Of a stretch of 31,007 nucleotides of DNA, positions 15,719-22,797 are shown one piece after another. Every line of letters begins with the position of its first letter. The stretch's first letter is position 1. The position numbers and the translations under genes are program-made. The notes below the pieces were generated by a model. The model did no database searches. It worked only from the letters and a program-made list of their open reading frames with translations, and was not told the origin of the DNA. This DNA is from VRUE01 sp035554595 (lineage in GTDB: Bacteria; Actinomycetota; Thermoleophilia; Solirubrobacterales; 70-9): positions 1 through 31,007 of the forward strand of contig DATMIH010000212.1 of assembly GCA_035554595.1 (NCBI GenBank), in the 5' to 3' direction.

Positions 15719-16435
15719 TCAGCCAGTCGTGTGCGACTGGCCCGGCTCGAGCACGACCACGGACGATGAGGTCTTGGCCTCGACGTCGGACTTGAAGGCC
15801 TGCGGATCGGCCTCAATCGCCGGGAAGGTGTCGTAGTGCATCGGGATAACGGTGCCGGCGCCGATCAGCTCGGCGGCAAGGACGGCGTCGTGGCGATCCA
15901 TCGTGTAGTGGCCGCCGATCGGCAGCAGGGCGACATCCACCGGGTTGCGCTGGGCGACCAGCTTCATGTCGCTGAAGAGGCAGGTGTCGCCGGCGTGGTA
16001 GACGGTGGTGCCGCCGAGCTCGATCACCAGGCCCGCCGCCGGGCCGATCGCGATGCCATGCTCGGCACTAAAGGGTGACTCTTCGGAACCCGGGATCGTG
16101 TTGGTGTGCCAAGCGGGGACAAGCCGCACGTAGCCCCAATCGAAGGAGACGGTGCCGCCGAAGTTGGGGTCGGCGACATCCTCGATCCCCTGGCCTTCCA
16201 ACCACTTCGCCAGCTCGACGATCGCGACGCACTTGGCGCCGGTGCGCTTGGCGACGGGAACGGCGTCGGCGACGTGGTCGGCGTGGCCGTGGGAGAGAAA
16301 GATGTGGGTCGGATCGACTTCCTCGCCGGTCGTTACCGCGACCGGGTTGTTCGGCTTGAGGAAGGGGTCGATCAGGACCCTGGTCTCGCCCTCGCTCAGT
16401 TCGAAGCACGACTGGCCGTGGAATTTGATCTCCAT
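15719..16435 (-). CDS. UPF0173-type metal-dependent hydrolase (metallo-beta-lactamase fold)
   Basis: 238 aa from ATG 16435. It has the metallo-beta-lactamase metal motif HGHADH (in HIFLSHGHADHVADAV), then WHTN, GDTCLFSDM with the bridging aspartate, GGHYTMDRHDA, and the final MHYDTFP histidine. This is the pattern of the YtkL/UPF0173 group of cytoplasmic hydrolases, which bind one or two zinc or other divalent ions; their physiological substrate is unknown. The stop of the upstream gene overlaps a possible TTG start two codons earlier (TTGA at 16438-16441). I prefer the ATG because AGGAG is 10 nt upstream and relatives begin at this MEIK/MKI position. It is co-transcribed with 16438-16764. 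Confidence 0.87.
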   Translation of the reverse strand: MEIKFHGQSCFELSEGETRVLIDPFLKPNNPVAVTTGEEVDPTHIFLSHGHADHVADAVPVAKRTGAKCVAIVELAKWLEGQGIEDVADPNFGGTVSFDWGYVRLVPAWHTNTIPGSEESPFSAEHGIAIGPAAGLVIELGGTTVYHAGDTCLFSDMKLVAQRNPVDVALLPIGGHYTMDRHDAVLAAELIGAGTVIPMHYDTFPAIEADPQAFKSDVEAKTSSSVVVLEPGQSHTTG

Positions 16436-16437
16436 CG

Positions 16438-16764
16438 TCAACTCTCTCCTTCTCGGTTCTCGGTTTCGTCCAGCTCCCCATGCAGTGCCCAGCCGACGGC
16501 AACTCCAACCATCATTCCCATCCGCGCCTCCTCGGCGAGCAGCGAGCGCACCGCCGTAATCCGCTCCTCTGGGTCTGGCACCGTCGCCGCCTTCAGCGCC
16601 TCGGCCTCGTGCGACTCCCCGAACCAGCCGCCCTCGGCGAGGGCGGCGGCGAGGACCTTCTGCAGATGCGGCGCGGCGCGAGCGACGATCCGCTCGGCCT
16701 CCGAGAAGCGCTCGGCATCAGCCAGCCGCTCGATCGCGGCCTCGAGTTGCTCGTCTGACGGCAC
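16438..16764 (-). CDS. Small helical protein, unknown function
   Basis: 108 aa from GTG 16764. It is mostly alpha-helical and acidic: DEQLEAAIERLADAERFSEA, then RIVARAAPHLQKVLAAALAE, then EERITAVRSLLAEEARMGMM, with a short hydrophobic turn near the end. I do not recognise a family. I prefer GTG 16764 to the upstream GTG at 16782 because a TAGTGT hexamer lies exactly 7 nt before it, as in other leaderless starts here. The stop overlaps the start region of the hydrolase gene, so the two form an operon. Confidence 0.65.
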   Translation of the reverse strand: MPSDEQLEAAIERLADAERFSEAERIVARAAPHLQKVLAAALAEGGWFGESHEAEALKAATVPDPEERITAVRSLLAEEARMGMMVGVAVGWALHGELDETENREGES

Positions 16765-16771
16765 AAGGTGG

Positions 16772-16777
16772 ACACTA
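16772..16777 (-). promoter_or_regulatory. Putative -10 hexamer TAGTGT for the helical protein/hydrolase operon
   Basis: On the minus strand TAGTGT is followed by 7 nt and then GTG. It would otherwise fall inside the coding region if the longer frame were used. Confidence 0.45.
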
Positions 16778-16793
16778 GCCACCCCCGGACGCG

Positions 16794-16859
16794 TGAATCA
16801 TTGTCGCCGCCTCCTCCGCTTCGCGTCGGGGGGCGGCTGAGGAGGCGGCGCCTGATTCA
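16794..16859. repeat. Long palindrome at the 3' end of the pseudo-rhomboid gene
   Basis: The outer arms TGAATCA (16794-16800) and TGATTCA (16853-16859) enclose GCCGCCTCCTC (16806-16816) and GAGGAGGCGGC (16839-16849). The stop codon of the minus-strand gene lies in the right outer arm. It may act as a terminator-like or mRNA-stabilising hairpin, although no T-run follows. Its core does not match families A-C. Confidence 0.72.
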
Positions 16860-17621
16860 GTGAGAGTCGCGGAGGGTGGCGGCAGCGAGCCCGGCGAGTC
16901 CACCGACCGCGCCGCCGATTAGACCAGCGAACGGATCGGCGGTGGATTCGAAGATCGGCAGTGCCAGCAGGACCGCGGCGGCGACCACGACCCCGATCAC
17001 GTCGTAGTCGTCGTCGATCGCGTGGTGCGCCTCGGCGCGCCGGATCGCGAACCAGGCGGCGACCGCGCCGAGCGCCATGCCGTTGCCGCCGGCGATCACC
17101 TCGATATCGCCTTGGGCGTGGGCGATGCCGCTGGCGACGAGCATGCCGAGCGCACCGCAGGCGACCAGCAGCAATGCCGTCGCCGGCGTGCCGAGGCGGC
17201 GCTCAAGGCCGGTGCCGAAGATCGCCAGGCCAACCGCGACGACGAAGAGGTAGCCAACGTCTAGATAGGCGAAGGGCGCGGTGAAGAAGCGCCACCACTG
17301 GTCTTGCAGCGGCACGATCAGTCCGCCGAAGCTGCCGAGCGGATCGCCGGTCACCTTCTGCACCAGCAGCAGCACGGCCGAGGCGAGGATCACCGCGGTC
17401 GTCGCGTAGGGACGGAACGGGCCGGCCTCCTCGCGCTGGCGGCGGCGCGTGATCCGCAGCCGTTTGCGCCGCCGCGGCTTCGCCTCCAGCCCATCGCCGC
17501 GCCGTTCCAGCTTCGGGGCCCGCTTGCGCAAGCGGGTGCCGCAGTACGGGCACTCGGTTACGTAGGGACTGACCTCCGAGCCGCAGTTCTTGCAAATGAC
17601 GCTGAGCTCAGTCTCGCTCAT
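16857..17621 (-). CDS. Zinc-ribbon membrane protein with rhomboid-like fold lacking the catalytic serine
   Basis: 254 aa from ATG 17621. Residues ~10-32 form a double CxxC zinc ribbon (CKNCGSEVSPYVTECPYCG). A basic linker follows, then several membrane helices. Their order resembles a rhomboid: WWRFFTAPFAYLDVGYLFVV, FGTGLERRLGTP, then GGNGMALGAVAAW where rhomboid proteases have GxSG. Here serine is replaced by asparagine and the usual catalytic histidine is not seen, so proteolysis is unlikely. It could be a rhomboid pseudoprotease (adaptor or client-binding), or only a distant look-alike. I reject the longer frame to 17768 because TATCCT (17631-17636) is 9 nt before this ATG and the extra 49 residues have no domain character. 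Confidence 0.72.
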   Translation of the reverse strand: MSETELSVICKNCGSEVSPYVTECPYCGTRLRKRAPKLERRGDGLEAKPRRRKRLRITRRRQREEAGPFRPYATTAVILASAVLLLVQKVTGDPLGSFGGLIVPLQDQWWRFFTAPFAYLDVGYLFVVAVGLAIFGTGLERRLGTPATALLLVACGALGMLVASGIAHAQGDIEVIAGGNGMALGAVAAWFAIRRAEAHHAIDDDYDVIGVVVAAAVLLALPIFESTADPFAGLIGGAVGGLAGLAAATLRDSH

Positions 17622-17630
17622 GGTTAAACG

Positions 17631-17636
17631 AGGATA
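17631..17636 (-). promoter_or_regulatory. Putative -10 hexamer TATCCT for the pseudo-rhomboid gene
   Basis: On the minus strand TATCCT is followed by 9 nt and ATG. The 101-bp gap to the divergent aldolase gene holds both promoters. Confidence 0.4.
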
Positions 17637-17722
17637 ACCGCCCACCGCTAAGCACTCGCAAGGAAGCGCCGATGACATACTCCCCAGACACTCGTCTTCA
17701 AGGATCCTAGGAGGAAAACAGC

Positions 17723-18643
17723 GTGGAGTTGAAGAGCTTGACCGAGCAGAAATCACTGCTGGCAACACTGGCCCCCGGCAAACGAGCCCGCCTGCGGCGC
17801 CTGCTCTTCGAGTTCGGTCCCGGCAACGGCACCCTGATGCTGCTGCCGATCGACCAGGGCATCGAGCACGGCCCTCGTGACTTCTTTCCCAACCCGGCTT
17901 CCAAGGACCCCGATTACCAGTTCCGCCTCGCGGCCGAGGCGGGCTACTCGGCCCTCGCCTGCCAGATCGGCATGGCGACCAAGTACTACCCCGACTACGC
18001 CGGCCAGGTGCCGCTGATCCTCAAGGTCAACGGCAAGACCGACATTCCCTCCTCCGCCCACGCTTTCTCCTCCTGCAACGCCAGCGTCGAGGACGCGGTG
18101 CGGCTCGGCGCCGACGCGGTCGGCTACACGCTCTACGTCGGCTCCTCGCGCCAAGACGAGGACCTCGCCCAGCTGCGCCAGGTGCGCCAGGACTGCGACC
18201 GCTTCGGCATGCCGCTGATCGTCTGGTCATACCCGCGTGGCGAAGCGGTCGACGCCAAGGGCAGCGCCAACTCCTTCTACGCGATCGATTACGCGGCGCG
18301 GATGGCGATGGAGATGGGCGCCGACGTGGTCAAGCTCAACATGCCGAAGATCAATCCGGACAAGGACAAGGACGCCCCTGCGCCTTACAACGAGATGCAG
18401 GTCGACGAGGCCGAGGCGATCCGCCAGTGCGTCGAGTCCGCCGGCCGCTCGCTGGTCGTGCTCTCCGGTGGCTCCAAGGTCGATGACGAGACGGTGCTGA
18501 GCCACACCCGCGAGATCATGGAGGCGGGCGGCTCGGGCGTGATCTTCGGCCGCAACGTCTGGCAGCGCGAGTGGAACGACGCGCTCGAGATCATCGCCCA
18601 GATCAAAGAGACGCTGCTCGGGTCTGTTCGGCGTACGCCGTAG
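17723..18643 (+). CDS. fba: Class I fructose-bisphosphate aldolase (DhnA/FbaB type)
   Basis: 306 aa. It catalyses reversible cleavage of fructose 1,6-bisphosphate to DHAP and glyceraldehyde 3-phosphate. Features: LLPIDQGIEHGP near residue 40, a Schiff-base lysine K204 in ADVVKLNMPK, the phosphate-binding strands VVLSGGSK and SGVIFGRNVWQR near the end. These fit the archaeal-type class I aldolases, which need no metal. The GTG start follows a strong AGGAGG with 7-8 nt spacing. The TAG stop lies inside the left arm of the family A palindrome, so that element forms the 3' end of the mRNA. Confidence 0.93.
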   Translation: MELKSLTEQKSLLATLAPGKRARLRRLLFEFGPGNGTLMLLPIDQGIEHGPRDFFPNPASKDPDYQFRLAAEAGYSALACQIGMATKYYPDYAGQVPLILKVNGKTDIPSSAHAFSSCNASVEDAVRLGADAVGYTLYVGSSRQDEDLAQLRQVRQDCDRFGMPLIVWSYPRGEAVDAKGSANSFYAIDYAARMAMEMGADVVKLNMPKINPDKDKDAPAPYNEMQVDEAEAIRQCVESAGRSLVVLSGGSKVDDETVLSHTREIMEAGGSGVIFGRNVWQREWNDALEIIAQIKETLLGSVRRTP

Positions 18644-18757
18644 CGTCGATCCCGGTAGGGGTTTCGCTTAACTTTTTCGGTGGAGACGCCCCTGCTGGCG
18701 CCGCGAGGGATTGCCGAAAAAGTGCAAGACGCTCCACCCCTACCGGGATCGACGCTA
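18641..18757 (+). repeat. Family A palindromic element, copy 1
   Basis: The left arm 18641-18662 and right arm 18736-18757 are perfectly complementary over 22 bp and enclose a 73-nt core. The core begins TTCGCTTAACTTTTTCG and ends GCCGAAAAAGTGCAAGACGC, and itself folds through ACTTTTTCGG/CCGAAAAAGT. The core is the same length as in copy 2, with 61 of 73 positions identical by eye. The arms differ between copies yet pair in each. The left arm contains the aldolase stop codon. No T-run follows. Confidence 0.9.
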
Positions 18758-18801
18758 AGCCGCAGGGGGAACAGTTCCTGGGCCCGTCAGCTTAGGTTGG
18801 G

Positions 18802-19323
18802 ATGGGAGGTGGTCTTCGACGCGGCGGTCAGCTGGGGAGCTTGGTGCTGCTGGTCGCCGCGACCCTGCTGATCCTGCGGCCGTGGGAAGACCACGGCACG
18901 CGCGACGGCGGGCCGAGCGAGGCGCGCGCCTACGTGGTGCGCGCCGTTGACGGGGACACGATTGAAGTGCGGATCGGGGGGCGGCTGGAGGACGTTCGCT
19001 ACATCGGCGTCGACACGCCGGAGACGGTCAAGCCGGACACTCCGGTGCAGTGCTTCGGGCCGCGCGCCTCGAGCTTCAACCACCACTTGGTCGAACGCCA
19101 CTGGGTGCGGCTCGTCTTCGGGGTCGAGCGGCGCGATATCTACGGCAGGCTGCTCGCCTACGTTCACCTGGGACGCCGTTTCGTCAACGCCAGCCTGGTC
19201 CGGCGCGGCCTCGCCCGCTCGCTGACGATCCCGCCCAACGACCGCTTTGCGCCGCTCTTTCGACGCCTGGAGCTGGGCGCCGCCAAGGCGGGACGGGGGC
19301 TCTGGGGCGCCTGTCCGACCTGA
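18802..19323 (+). CDS. Secreted or membrane-anchored thermonuclease-like protein (SNase fold)
   Basis: 173 aa. A hydrophobic N-terminal segment (LGSLVLLVAATLLILRPW, ~11-28) acts as signal anchor or signal peptide. The rest is a staphylococcal-nuclease OB fold: VVRAVDGDTIEVRIGG, VRYIGVDTPETV, RDIYGRLLAYVHLG, VNASLVRRGLA, and GLWGAC at the end. The metal-binding aspartates and an arginine/glutamate pair of the active site (VRYIGVDTPE) are present, so a Ca-dependent nuclease working outside the cytoplasm is likely. No Shine-Dalgarno is evident, and TAGGTT lies only 3 nt before the ATG, so the exact start is uncertain. It follows the aldolase gene but is separated from it by the family A palindrome. 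Confidence 0.87.
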   Translation: MGGGLRRGGQLGSLVLLVAATLLILRPWEDHGTRDGGPSEARAYVVRAVDGDTIEVRIGGRLEDVRYIGVDTPETVKPDTPVQCFGPRASSFNHHLVERHWVRLVFGVERRDIYGRLLAYVHLGRRFVNASLVRRGLARSLTIPPNDRFAPLFRRLELGAAKAGRGLWGACPT

Positions 19324-19379
19324 AGCTGTCGTGACGCATCGCACATTTCCTTCCCCTGCAAGCCCTCGTGCGCCTTTGC

Positions 19380-19385
19380 TACGGT
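19380..19385 (+). promoter_or_regulatory. Putative -10 hexamer TACGGT
   Basis: GCTACGGTG occurs both here, 28 nt before the ATG at 19414, and at 13055-13063 before the sigma-factor gene. Both fit TAnnnT. Confidence 0.3.
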
Positions 19386-19413
19386 GCCCCGCGGCCCCCG
19401 GGCCACCCTTTCT

Positions 19414-19653
19414 ATGCGAATGCGCCAAAGCATCAACCAGTTCGAGACGGCCTTCGAACAGGAGACCTCCCTCGAGCGCCGCCGGCGCGAGCAGCTGCGC
19501 CGTCGCGCGGCCAACCGCTCGCGGGCGCGCCGGATCACCCGCAGCGAGCAGGCCAGCAAGGTCCGTTTCAGCGTCCTCGCGGTCTGCCTCACCGTCACCG
19601 TCGTCGTTGTCGTCGTCTCGATGTTCGAGGCGCTCGGCTTCCTAATGGCATAG
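19414..19653 (+). CDS. Small single-pass membrane protein, basic coiled-coil N-terminus
   Basis: 79 aa. The N-terminal ~50 residues are highly charged and helical (SINQFETAFEQETSLERRRR, then a run of R/Q/A). A single membrane helix follows (FSVLAVCLTVTVVVVVVSMF) with a short tail. A tail-anchored or cytoplasm-in topology fits, with the basic helix inside. I do not recognise a family; small basic proteins with one helix are common near cell-division or envelope genes in Actinobacteria. ATG 19414 is preferred over the earlier GTG at 19384 because that GTG lies within the likely -10 region and the extra residues are Pro/Gly-rich. Confidence 0.6.
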   Translation: MRMRQSINQFETAFEQETSLERRRREQLRRRAANRSRARRITRSEQASKVRFSVLAVCLTVTVVVVVVSMFEALGFLMA

Positions 19654-19682
19654 CGGCCGTGCCTACGACCGCCCCGGTTGAA

Positions 19683-19688
19683 TAGACT
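19683..19688 (+). promoter_or_regulatory. Putative -10 hexamer TAGACT
   Basis: TAGACT stands 9 nt before the ATG at 19698 with no Shine-Dalgarno, the same leaderless geometry as ppx. Confidence 0.45.
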
Positions 19689-19697
19689 CGCGCGCCG

Positions 19698-20255
19698 ATG
19701 GCAAGACGCTCTCTGAAGCCACAGCTGAATCAGATCCGCGCCTGGGTGCGGCAGGGCCGCACCGACGCCTGGATCGCCCACCAGCTCGAAGTCAGCACCT
19801 CCGAGCTGCGCGAGTTCCGCAAACAGCACGGCTTCACGCCCGACGAGGAGGACGCGAGCTCCGGCGAAGTCGATCTCCGCGATGAGATTGAGGCCGAGAT
19901 CGAGGCCGCCACTGCCGAGGAGGCAGAGGCCGAGGATGACGAGGAGCCCGAGTCCGACGAGGAGGACGAGGACAAGAAGCCGTCTTCAGACGACGGCGAG
20001 CGGCCCAAACGGCGGCGGCGCCGTGGACGCCGCGGCGGCCGCGGCCGACGCAAAGACCTTGAGGCAAGTTTCGACCACGGCGAGACCGACGGCTACGGCC
20101 TCTGGCTCGATCCCTCGGTCAAGGACAACCCCGTGTACGCCGAGCATTGGGCCGGCAAACGCGAGGTTACGGTGCGGATTGACGCCGATCAGATCGTGAT
20201 TCGGCGGGCTGGCTCTCCTGAGCCTGAGTCTGAGTCCGACGACTCGGACGACTGA
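19698..20255 (+). CDS. Small nucleic-acid-binding-like protein: HTH, acidic stretch, RG-rich patch
   Basis: 185 aa in three parts. Residues ~1-45 look like a helix-turn-helix (LKPQLNQIRAWVRQGRTDAW, then HQLEVSTSELREFRKQHGF). Residues ~50-100 are almost entirely Glu/Asp. Residues ~105-118 are a basic RRRRRGRRGGRGRR patch. The last ~60 residues form a small domain (DGYGLWLDPSVKDNPVYAEH, then REVTVRIDADQIVIRR) before an acidic end. The basic RG patch and HTH suggest DNA or RNA binding, with the acidic segments as a charge-balancing tail. I know no function for this family. It is convergent with the large membrane protein gene, with a family A palindrome between. Confidence 0.7.
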   Translation: MARRSLKPQLNQIRAWVRQGRTDAWIAHQLEVSTSELREFRKQHGFTPDEEDASSGEVDLRDEIEAEIEAATAEEAEAEDDEEPESDEEDEDKKPSSDDGERPKRRRRRGRRGGRGRRKDLEASFDHGETDGYGLWLDPSVKDNPVYAEHWAGKREVTVRIDADQIVIRRAGSPEPESESDDSDD

Positions 20256-20274
20256 GCCGGAACTCCGGCAACTC

Positions 20275-20389
20275 CAAGCCCAATCCCAGTAGGCCTTCGC
20301 TTAACTTTTTCGATGGGGCGCTGTCGGCTGGCGCCTCAAGGGATTGCCGAAAAAGTGCAAGACGCTTCGGCCTACTGGGATTGGGCTTG
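20275..20389 (+). repeat. Family A palindromic element, copy 2
   Basis: The left arm 20275-20295 and right arm 20369-20389 pair perfectly over 21 bp around a 73-nt core with the same start and end as copy 1. Next to the core both copies share ATCCC-R-GTAGG in the left arm: R is G in copy 1 and A in copy 2, with C and T at the partner position on the other side. That is a compensatory change that keeps the pairing. The right arm contains the TAG stop (20372-20374) and last codons of the minus-strand membrane-protein gene, so the element is the shared 3' end of two convergent genes. Confidence 0.9.
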
Positions 20390-22786
20390 AGGCGTGTCGG
20401 GGATTCGACGCAGAGGCGCGTTGACTGAGCTGCAAGCGGCTGGGTCCAGCGCGCCGTCGAGCTTCCAGATTGTGGTGGGACCATCGTGCTTGATTGGGAC
20501 TGCCGCTTTGTCGCCCTTTAGCCAGGTGGCCTCCGGGGAAGAGATGGGATCGCCCGTGTGGATGAAGTTGAGGAAGGGTGTCGTGACCAGGTAGTCGAGG
20601 TCGGCGGCGTTGGCGGCGGTGCGGAAGGCGGCGCAGGTGGGGATCGCGTTGTAGGCGCCGTGGGGGCCCTTTTCGCCCAGGTAGATGACGTGGTTGGAGA
20701 GGTCGGTGCCGTAGAAGCCGTAGCTGAGGAAGCCTGCCGTGGTGCCGGCTAGGCCGATGCGGGCGTCGCTCTTGTCGCGGGCCCATTGGTAGGCGCTTTC
20801 GAGCTGCAGGCCGGGGACTTCAGAGGAAGCGTCGAAGCGGTCCTGCAGGTAGTGGCGCTGGATTGGGTAGCCGAGAGCGAGAACCAGCAGGGCCAGAGCG
20901 GCGAAGCCGCTCAAAAGGAGGGACAAGCGCCTCCGGCCGGCGGGTCCTGTCACCGCAGGGGACCCCCCACCCCTTCCGGTCGCTAAAGCGTCCTCAGGGG
21001 TGGGCCCCCCTACGGTGCCACCCGCCGGAGGAGGCGCCGTGACCCTCACTGACCGGGAGCTGGCCCAGATCAGGATCGCTGGGATGACCACGAGGACGAA
21101 GGCCAGTGGGATGCCGAAGGTCCGGGCTGGGTCGCGGAGGGCGGCGTCGGAGCGGTCGGTGGCTACGAGGACGAGGAGCAGGGCTCCGAGGAGGGTCCAT
21201 TGACGCCAGCCGTCGAGGCGGCGGATGGCCAGGGGCAGCAGGACGACGCCGAGGAGGAGCGGGGGGATTACGTAGCGGATGTTGATGCTGAAGCCGACCG
21301 GGGCGCCGTCGATGCCGGCGGCGCTGAGGGGGGTGAAGACGTAGGCGATGAGGCCGAAAAGGGCCACGCCACCGGCCCAGCGGAGGATCTTGTCTTGGCC
21401 GCGGAACAGGGCCAGGAGGCCGCCGGCGATCGCGGCGAGGATGACCAGCGGCCAGAGGGAACCGAAGGCCTGGTGCAGGCCTGGCTCGAAGTAGTGGCGC
21501 CAGATGCCGGTATCGGTGGCGTAGTGGACGATGTTGAAGTTGGGCCGGCCTTCCTGCAGGCGCTCGGGGTGCGGCAGCGAGATCAGGCCGACGCTGGTTG
21601 CCTGCGGCAGCGGGTTGCCGGCGACGATCAGGTTGCGCAGGTACCAGTAGCCGCCGCCGAGCAACGCCGGGACGAACCACCAGCCGAAGGCCTTCAAACG
21701 GCGGCCGCTGGGGGCCAGGGCGATTACTGCGAGGGTCAGGGCGGCGGCCATGGCTACGGCGGTTGACTTGGTGCCCACGGCGAGCCCCGTGGCCAACCCA
21801 GCGGCGGCTACTGGCCAGACGAAAGCACCCGGGCCGGCGGGTCCTGTCACCGCAGGGGACCCCCCACCCCTTCCGGTCGCTAAAGCGTCCTCAGGGGTGG
21901 GCCCCCCTACGGCGCCACCCGCCGGCAGGGGCGCCACCGTCTGACGGTGGCGGGTCCAGGCGTTGACGAGGATGGCTACGGCGGCGAGAAGGAGCGCAGC
22001 GGCCACGAGGTCGTTCTTGGCGGCCCCAGGCTCCCGCACGACCAGCGTGTGGCACTCGAGGACAATCGCGGCTGCAACGACCGTGAGGTGGCCGCGCCCG
22101 TAAGGGCGGCCTATGCACCAAGCAGCTAGGAAGCTCAGTGCCAAGAAGCCGAAGTTCAGGAACAACGAAAGCGTGTCCCGGTGCGTGAGCAGGATCCCCG
22201 TGGCGTGCAGGAGCTCGGAGTTCTGGGGGTAGAACCAGTTGGTGAAGACGGTCTCCGTGTAGTGCAGCCCAGTCACGGAGTGGCTCTGGACCATGTCGGT
22301 CGCGTATGGCATGTGGTACCAGAGCGAGTCGAAATTAAAGATCCCTCGGTCCAGGGCATCCTTGGCTGTCAGGCCCCAGTGCGCAAAGACCAAGGCGATA
22401 ACGCCAACGGTGATCAGTCCTGCGAGGGCGCTTCCTCCGGGGGGTGGCACCGTAGGGGGGCCCGCCCCTGAGGACGCTTTAGCGACCGGAAGGGGTGGGG
22501 GGTCCCCTGCGGTGACAGGACCCGCCGGCAGTAGCGCTCTTGTCAGGGCCGCCACCACCACGGACGCAGCAACGAAGGTCCACTCGTAGAAGAGGCCGAA
22601 GGTGCCGAGGATCTCGCCGAGCCAGATCAGCAGGGCGATCGCGACGATCGACTCGACCAGGCGTGCCGGGGCGCCGTTCCAGGCCGGCATCAGCCGCTGG
22701 CGCAGCCGGTAGGCCGTGAACCCGATCGATGCCCCGACGGCCGCCAGCGCCAGCGCGCTGACTACATACGACCCAGCGCTAACCAC
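20372..22786 (-). CDS. Polytopic membrane protein, GT39/ArnT-like glycosyltransferase, carrying three in-frame palindromic inserts
   Basis: 804 aa with roughly a dozen membrane helices. After the first helices comes a loop DRGIFNFDSLWYHMPYATDM of the kind that holds the acidic catalytic site in membrane mannosyl/arabinosyl transferases. A soluble C-terminal part follows (YQWARDKSDARIGLAGTTAG..., ~650-790). It is probably a polyprenyl-phosphate-sugar-dependent transferase, a call from topology and loop character only. Three hydrophilic inserts encoded by the 92-bp family C palindrome lie at residues ~86-117, ~287-318 and ~586-617. Two read PAGG..GGPTPEDALATGRG and one, from the inverted copy, TAGDPPPLPVAKASSG. 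All fall between membrane helices and none breaks the frame. The last codons and stop lie in a family A arm. Confidence 0.78.
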   Translation of the reverse strand: MVSAGSYVVSALALAAVGASIGFTAYRLRQRLMPAWNGAPARLVESIVAIALLIWLGEILGTFGLFYEWTFVAASVVVAALTRALLPAGPVTAGDPPPLPVAKASSGAGPPTVPPPGGSALAGLITVGVIALVFAHWGLTAKDALDRGIFNFDSLWYHMPYATDMVQSHSVTGLHYTETVFTNWFYPQNSELLHATGILLTHRDTLSLFLNFGFLALSFLAAWCIGRPYGRGHLTVVAAAIVLECHTLVVREPGAAKNDLVAAALLLAAVAILVNAWTRHRQTVAPLPAGGAVGGPTPEDALATGRGGGSPAVTGPAGPGAFVWPVAAAGLATGLAVGTKSTAVAMAAALTLAVIALAPSGRRLKAFGWWFVPALLGGGYWYLRNLIVAGNPLPQATSVGLISLPHPERLQEGRPNFNIVHYATDTGIWRHYFEPGLHQAFGSLWPLVILAAIAGGLLALFRGQDKILRWAGGVALFGLIAYVFTPLSAAGIDGAPVGFSINIRYVIPPLLLGVVLLPLAIRRLDGWRQWTLLGALLLVLVATDRSDAALRDPARTFGIPLAFVLVVIPAILIWASSRSVRVTAPPPAGGTVGGPTPEDALATGRGGGSPAVTGPAGRRRLSLLLSGFAALALLVLALGYPIQRHYLQDRFDASSEVPGLQLESAYQWARDKSDARIGLAGTTAGFLSYGFYGTDLSNHVIYLGEKGPHGAYNAIPTCAAFRTAANAADLDYLVTTPFLNFIHTGDPISSPEATWLKGDKAAVPIKHDGPTTIWKLDGALDPAACSSVNAPLRRIPDTPQAQSQ
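20937..21028 (-). repeat. Family C palindromic element, copy C1 (inside CDS)
   Basis: 92-bp core beginning CCGGCGGGT and ending ACCCGCCGG on the plus strand, nearly self-complementary throughout, with centre CGCTAAAGCG. Flanks GCGCCTCC (left) and GGAGGCGC (right) extend the pairing beyond the core. One difference from C2 and two from C3 by eye. Encodes the third insert of the membrane protein. Confidence 0.95.
21834..21925 (-). repeat. Family C palindromic element, copy C2 (inside CDS)
   Basis: Same orientation as C1 and identical except for one base (GGTGCC in C1, GGCGCC here). It is read in the same frame as C1, giving the second insert. Confidence 0.95.
22437..22528 (+). repeat. Family C palindromic element, copy C3 (inside CDS, inverted)
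   Basis: Reverse orientation relative to C1 and C2, with about two base differences from C1. The opposite strand is also open in the frame used, so this copy encodes a different Pro/Ala-rich peptide (first insert). Flanking AGGGCGCT and AGCGCTCT are partly complementary. Confidence 0.95.
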
Positions 22787-22797
22787 AGCTCCTCCGG

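Noticed and set aside
16438..16782. Start of the small helical protein at GTG 16782
   Set aside because: The TAGTGT hexamer lies inside the first codons of that version and is exactly 7 nt before GTG 16764, which I use instead.
18641..18757. Ordinary intrinsic terminator for the aldolase gene
   Set aside because: There is no T-run, the hairpin is 117 nt, and the same 73-nt core recurs at 20296-20368. A plain terminator does not explain the conserved core.
20937..22528. CRISPR-like array
   Set aside because: There are three repeats, but they are about 0.5-0.8 kb apart, one is inverted, and the intervening sequence is coding. They are palindromic insertions, not repeats with spacers.
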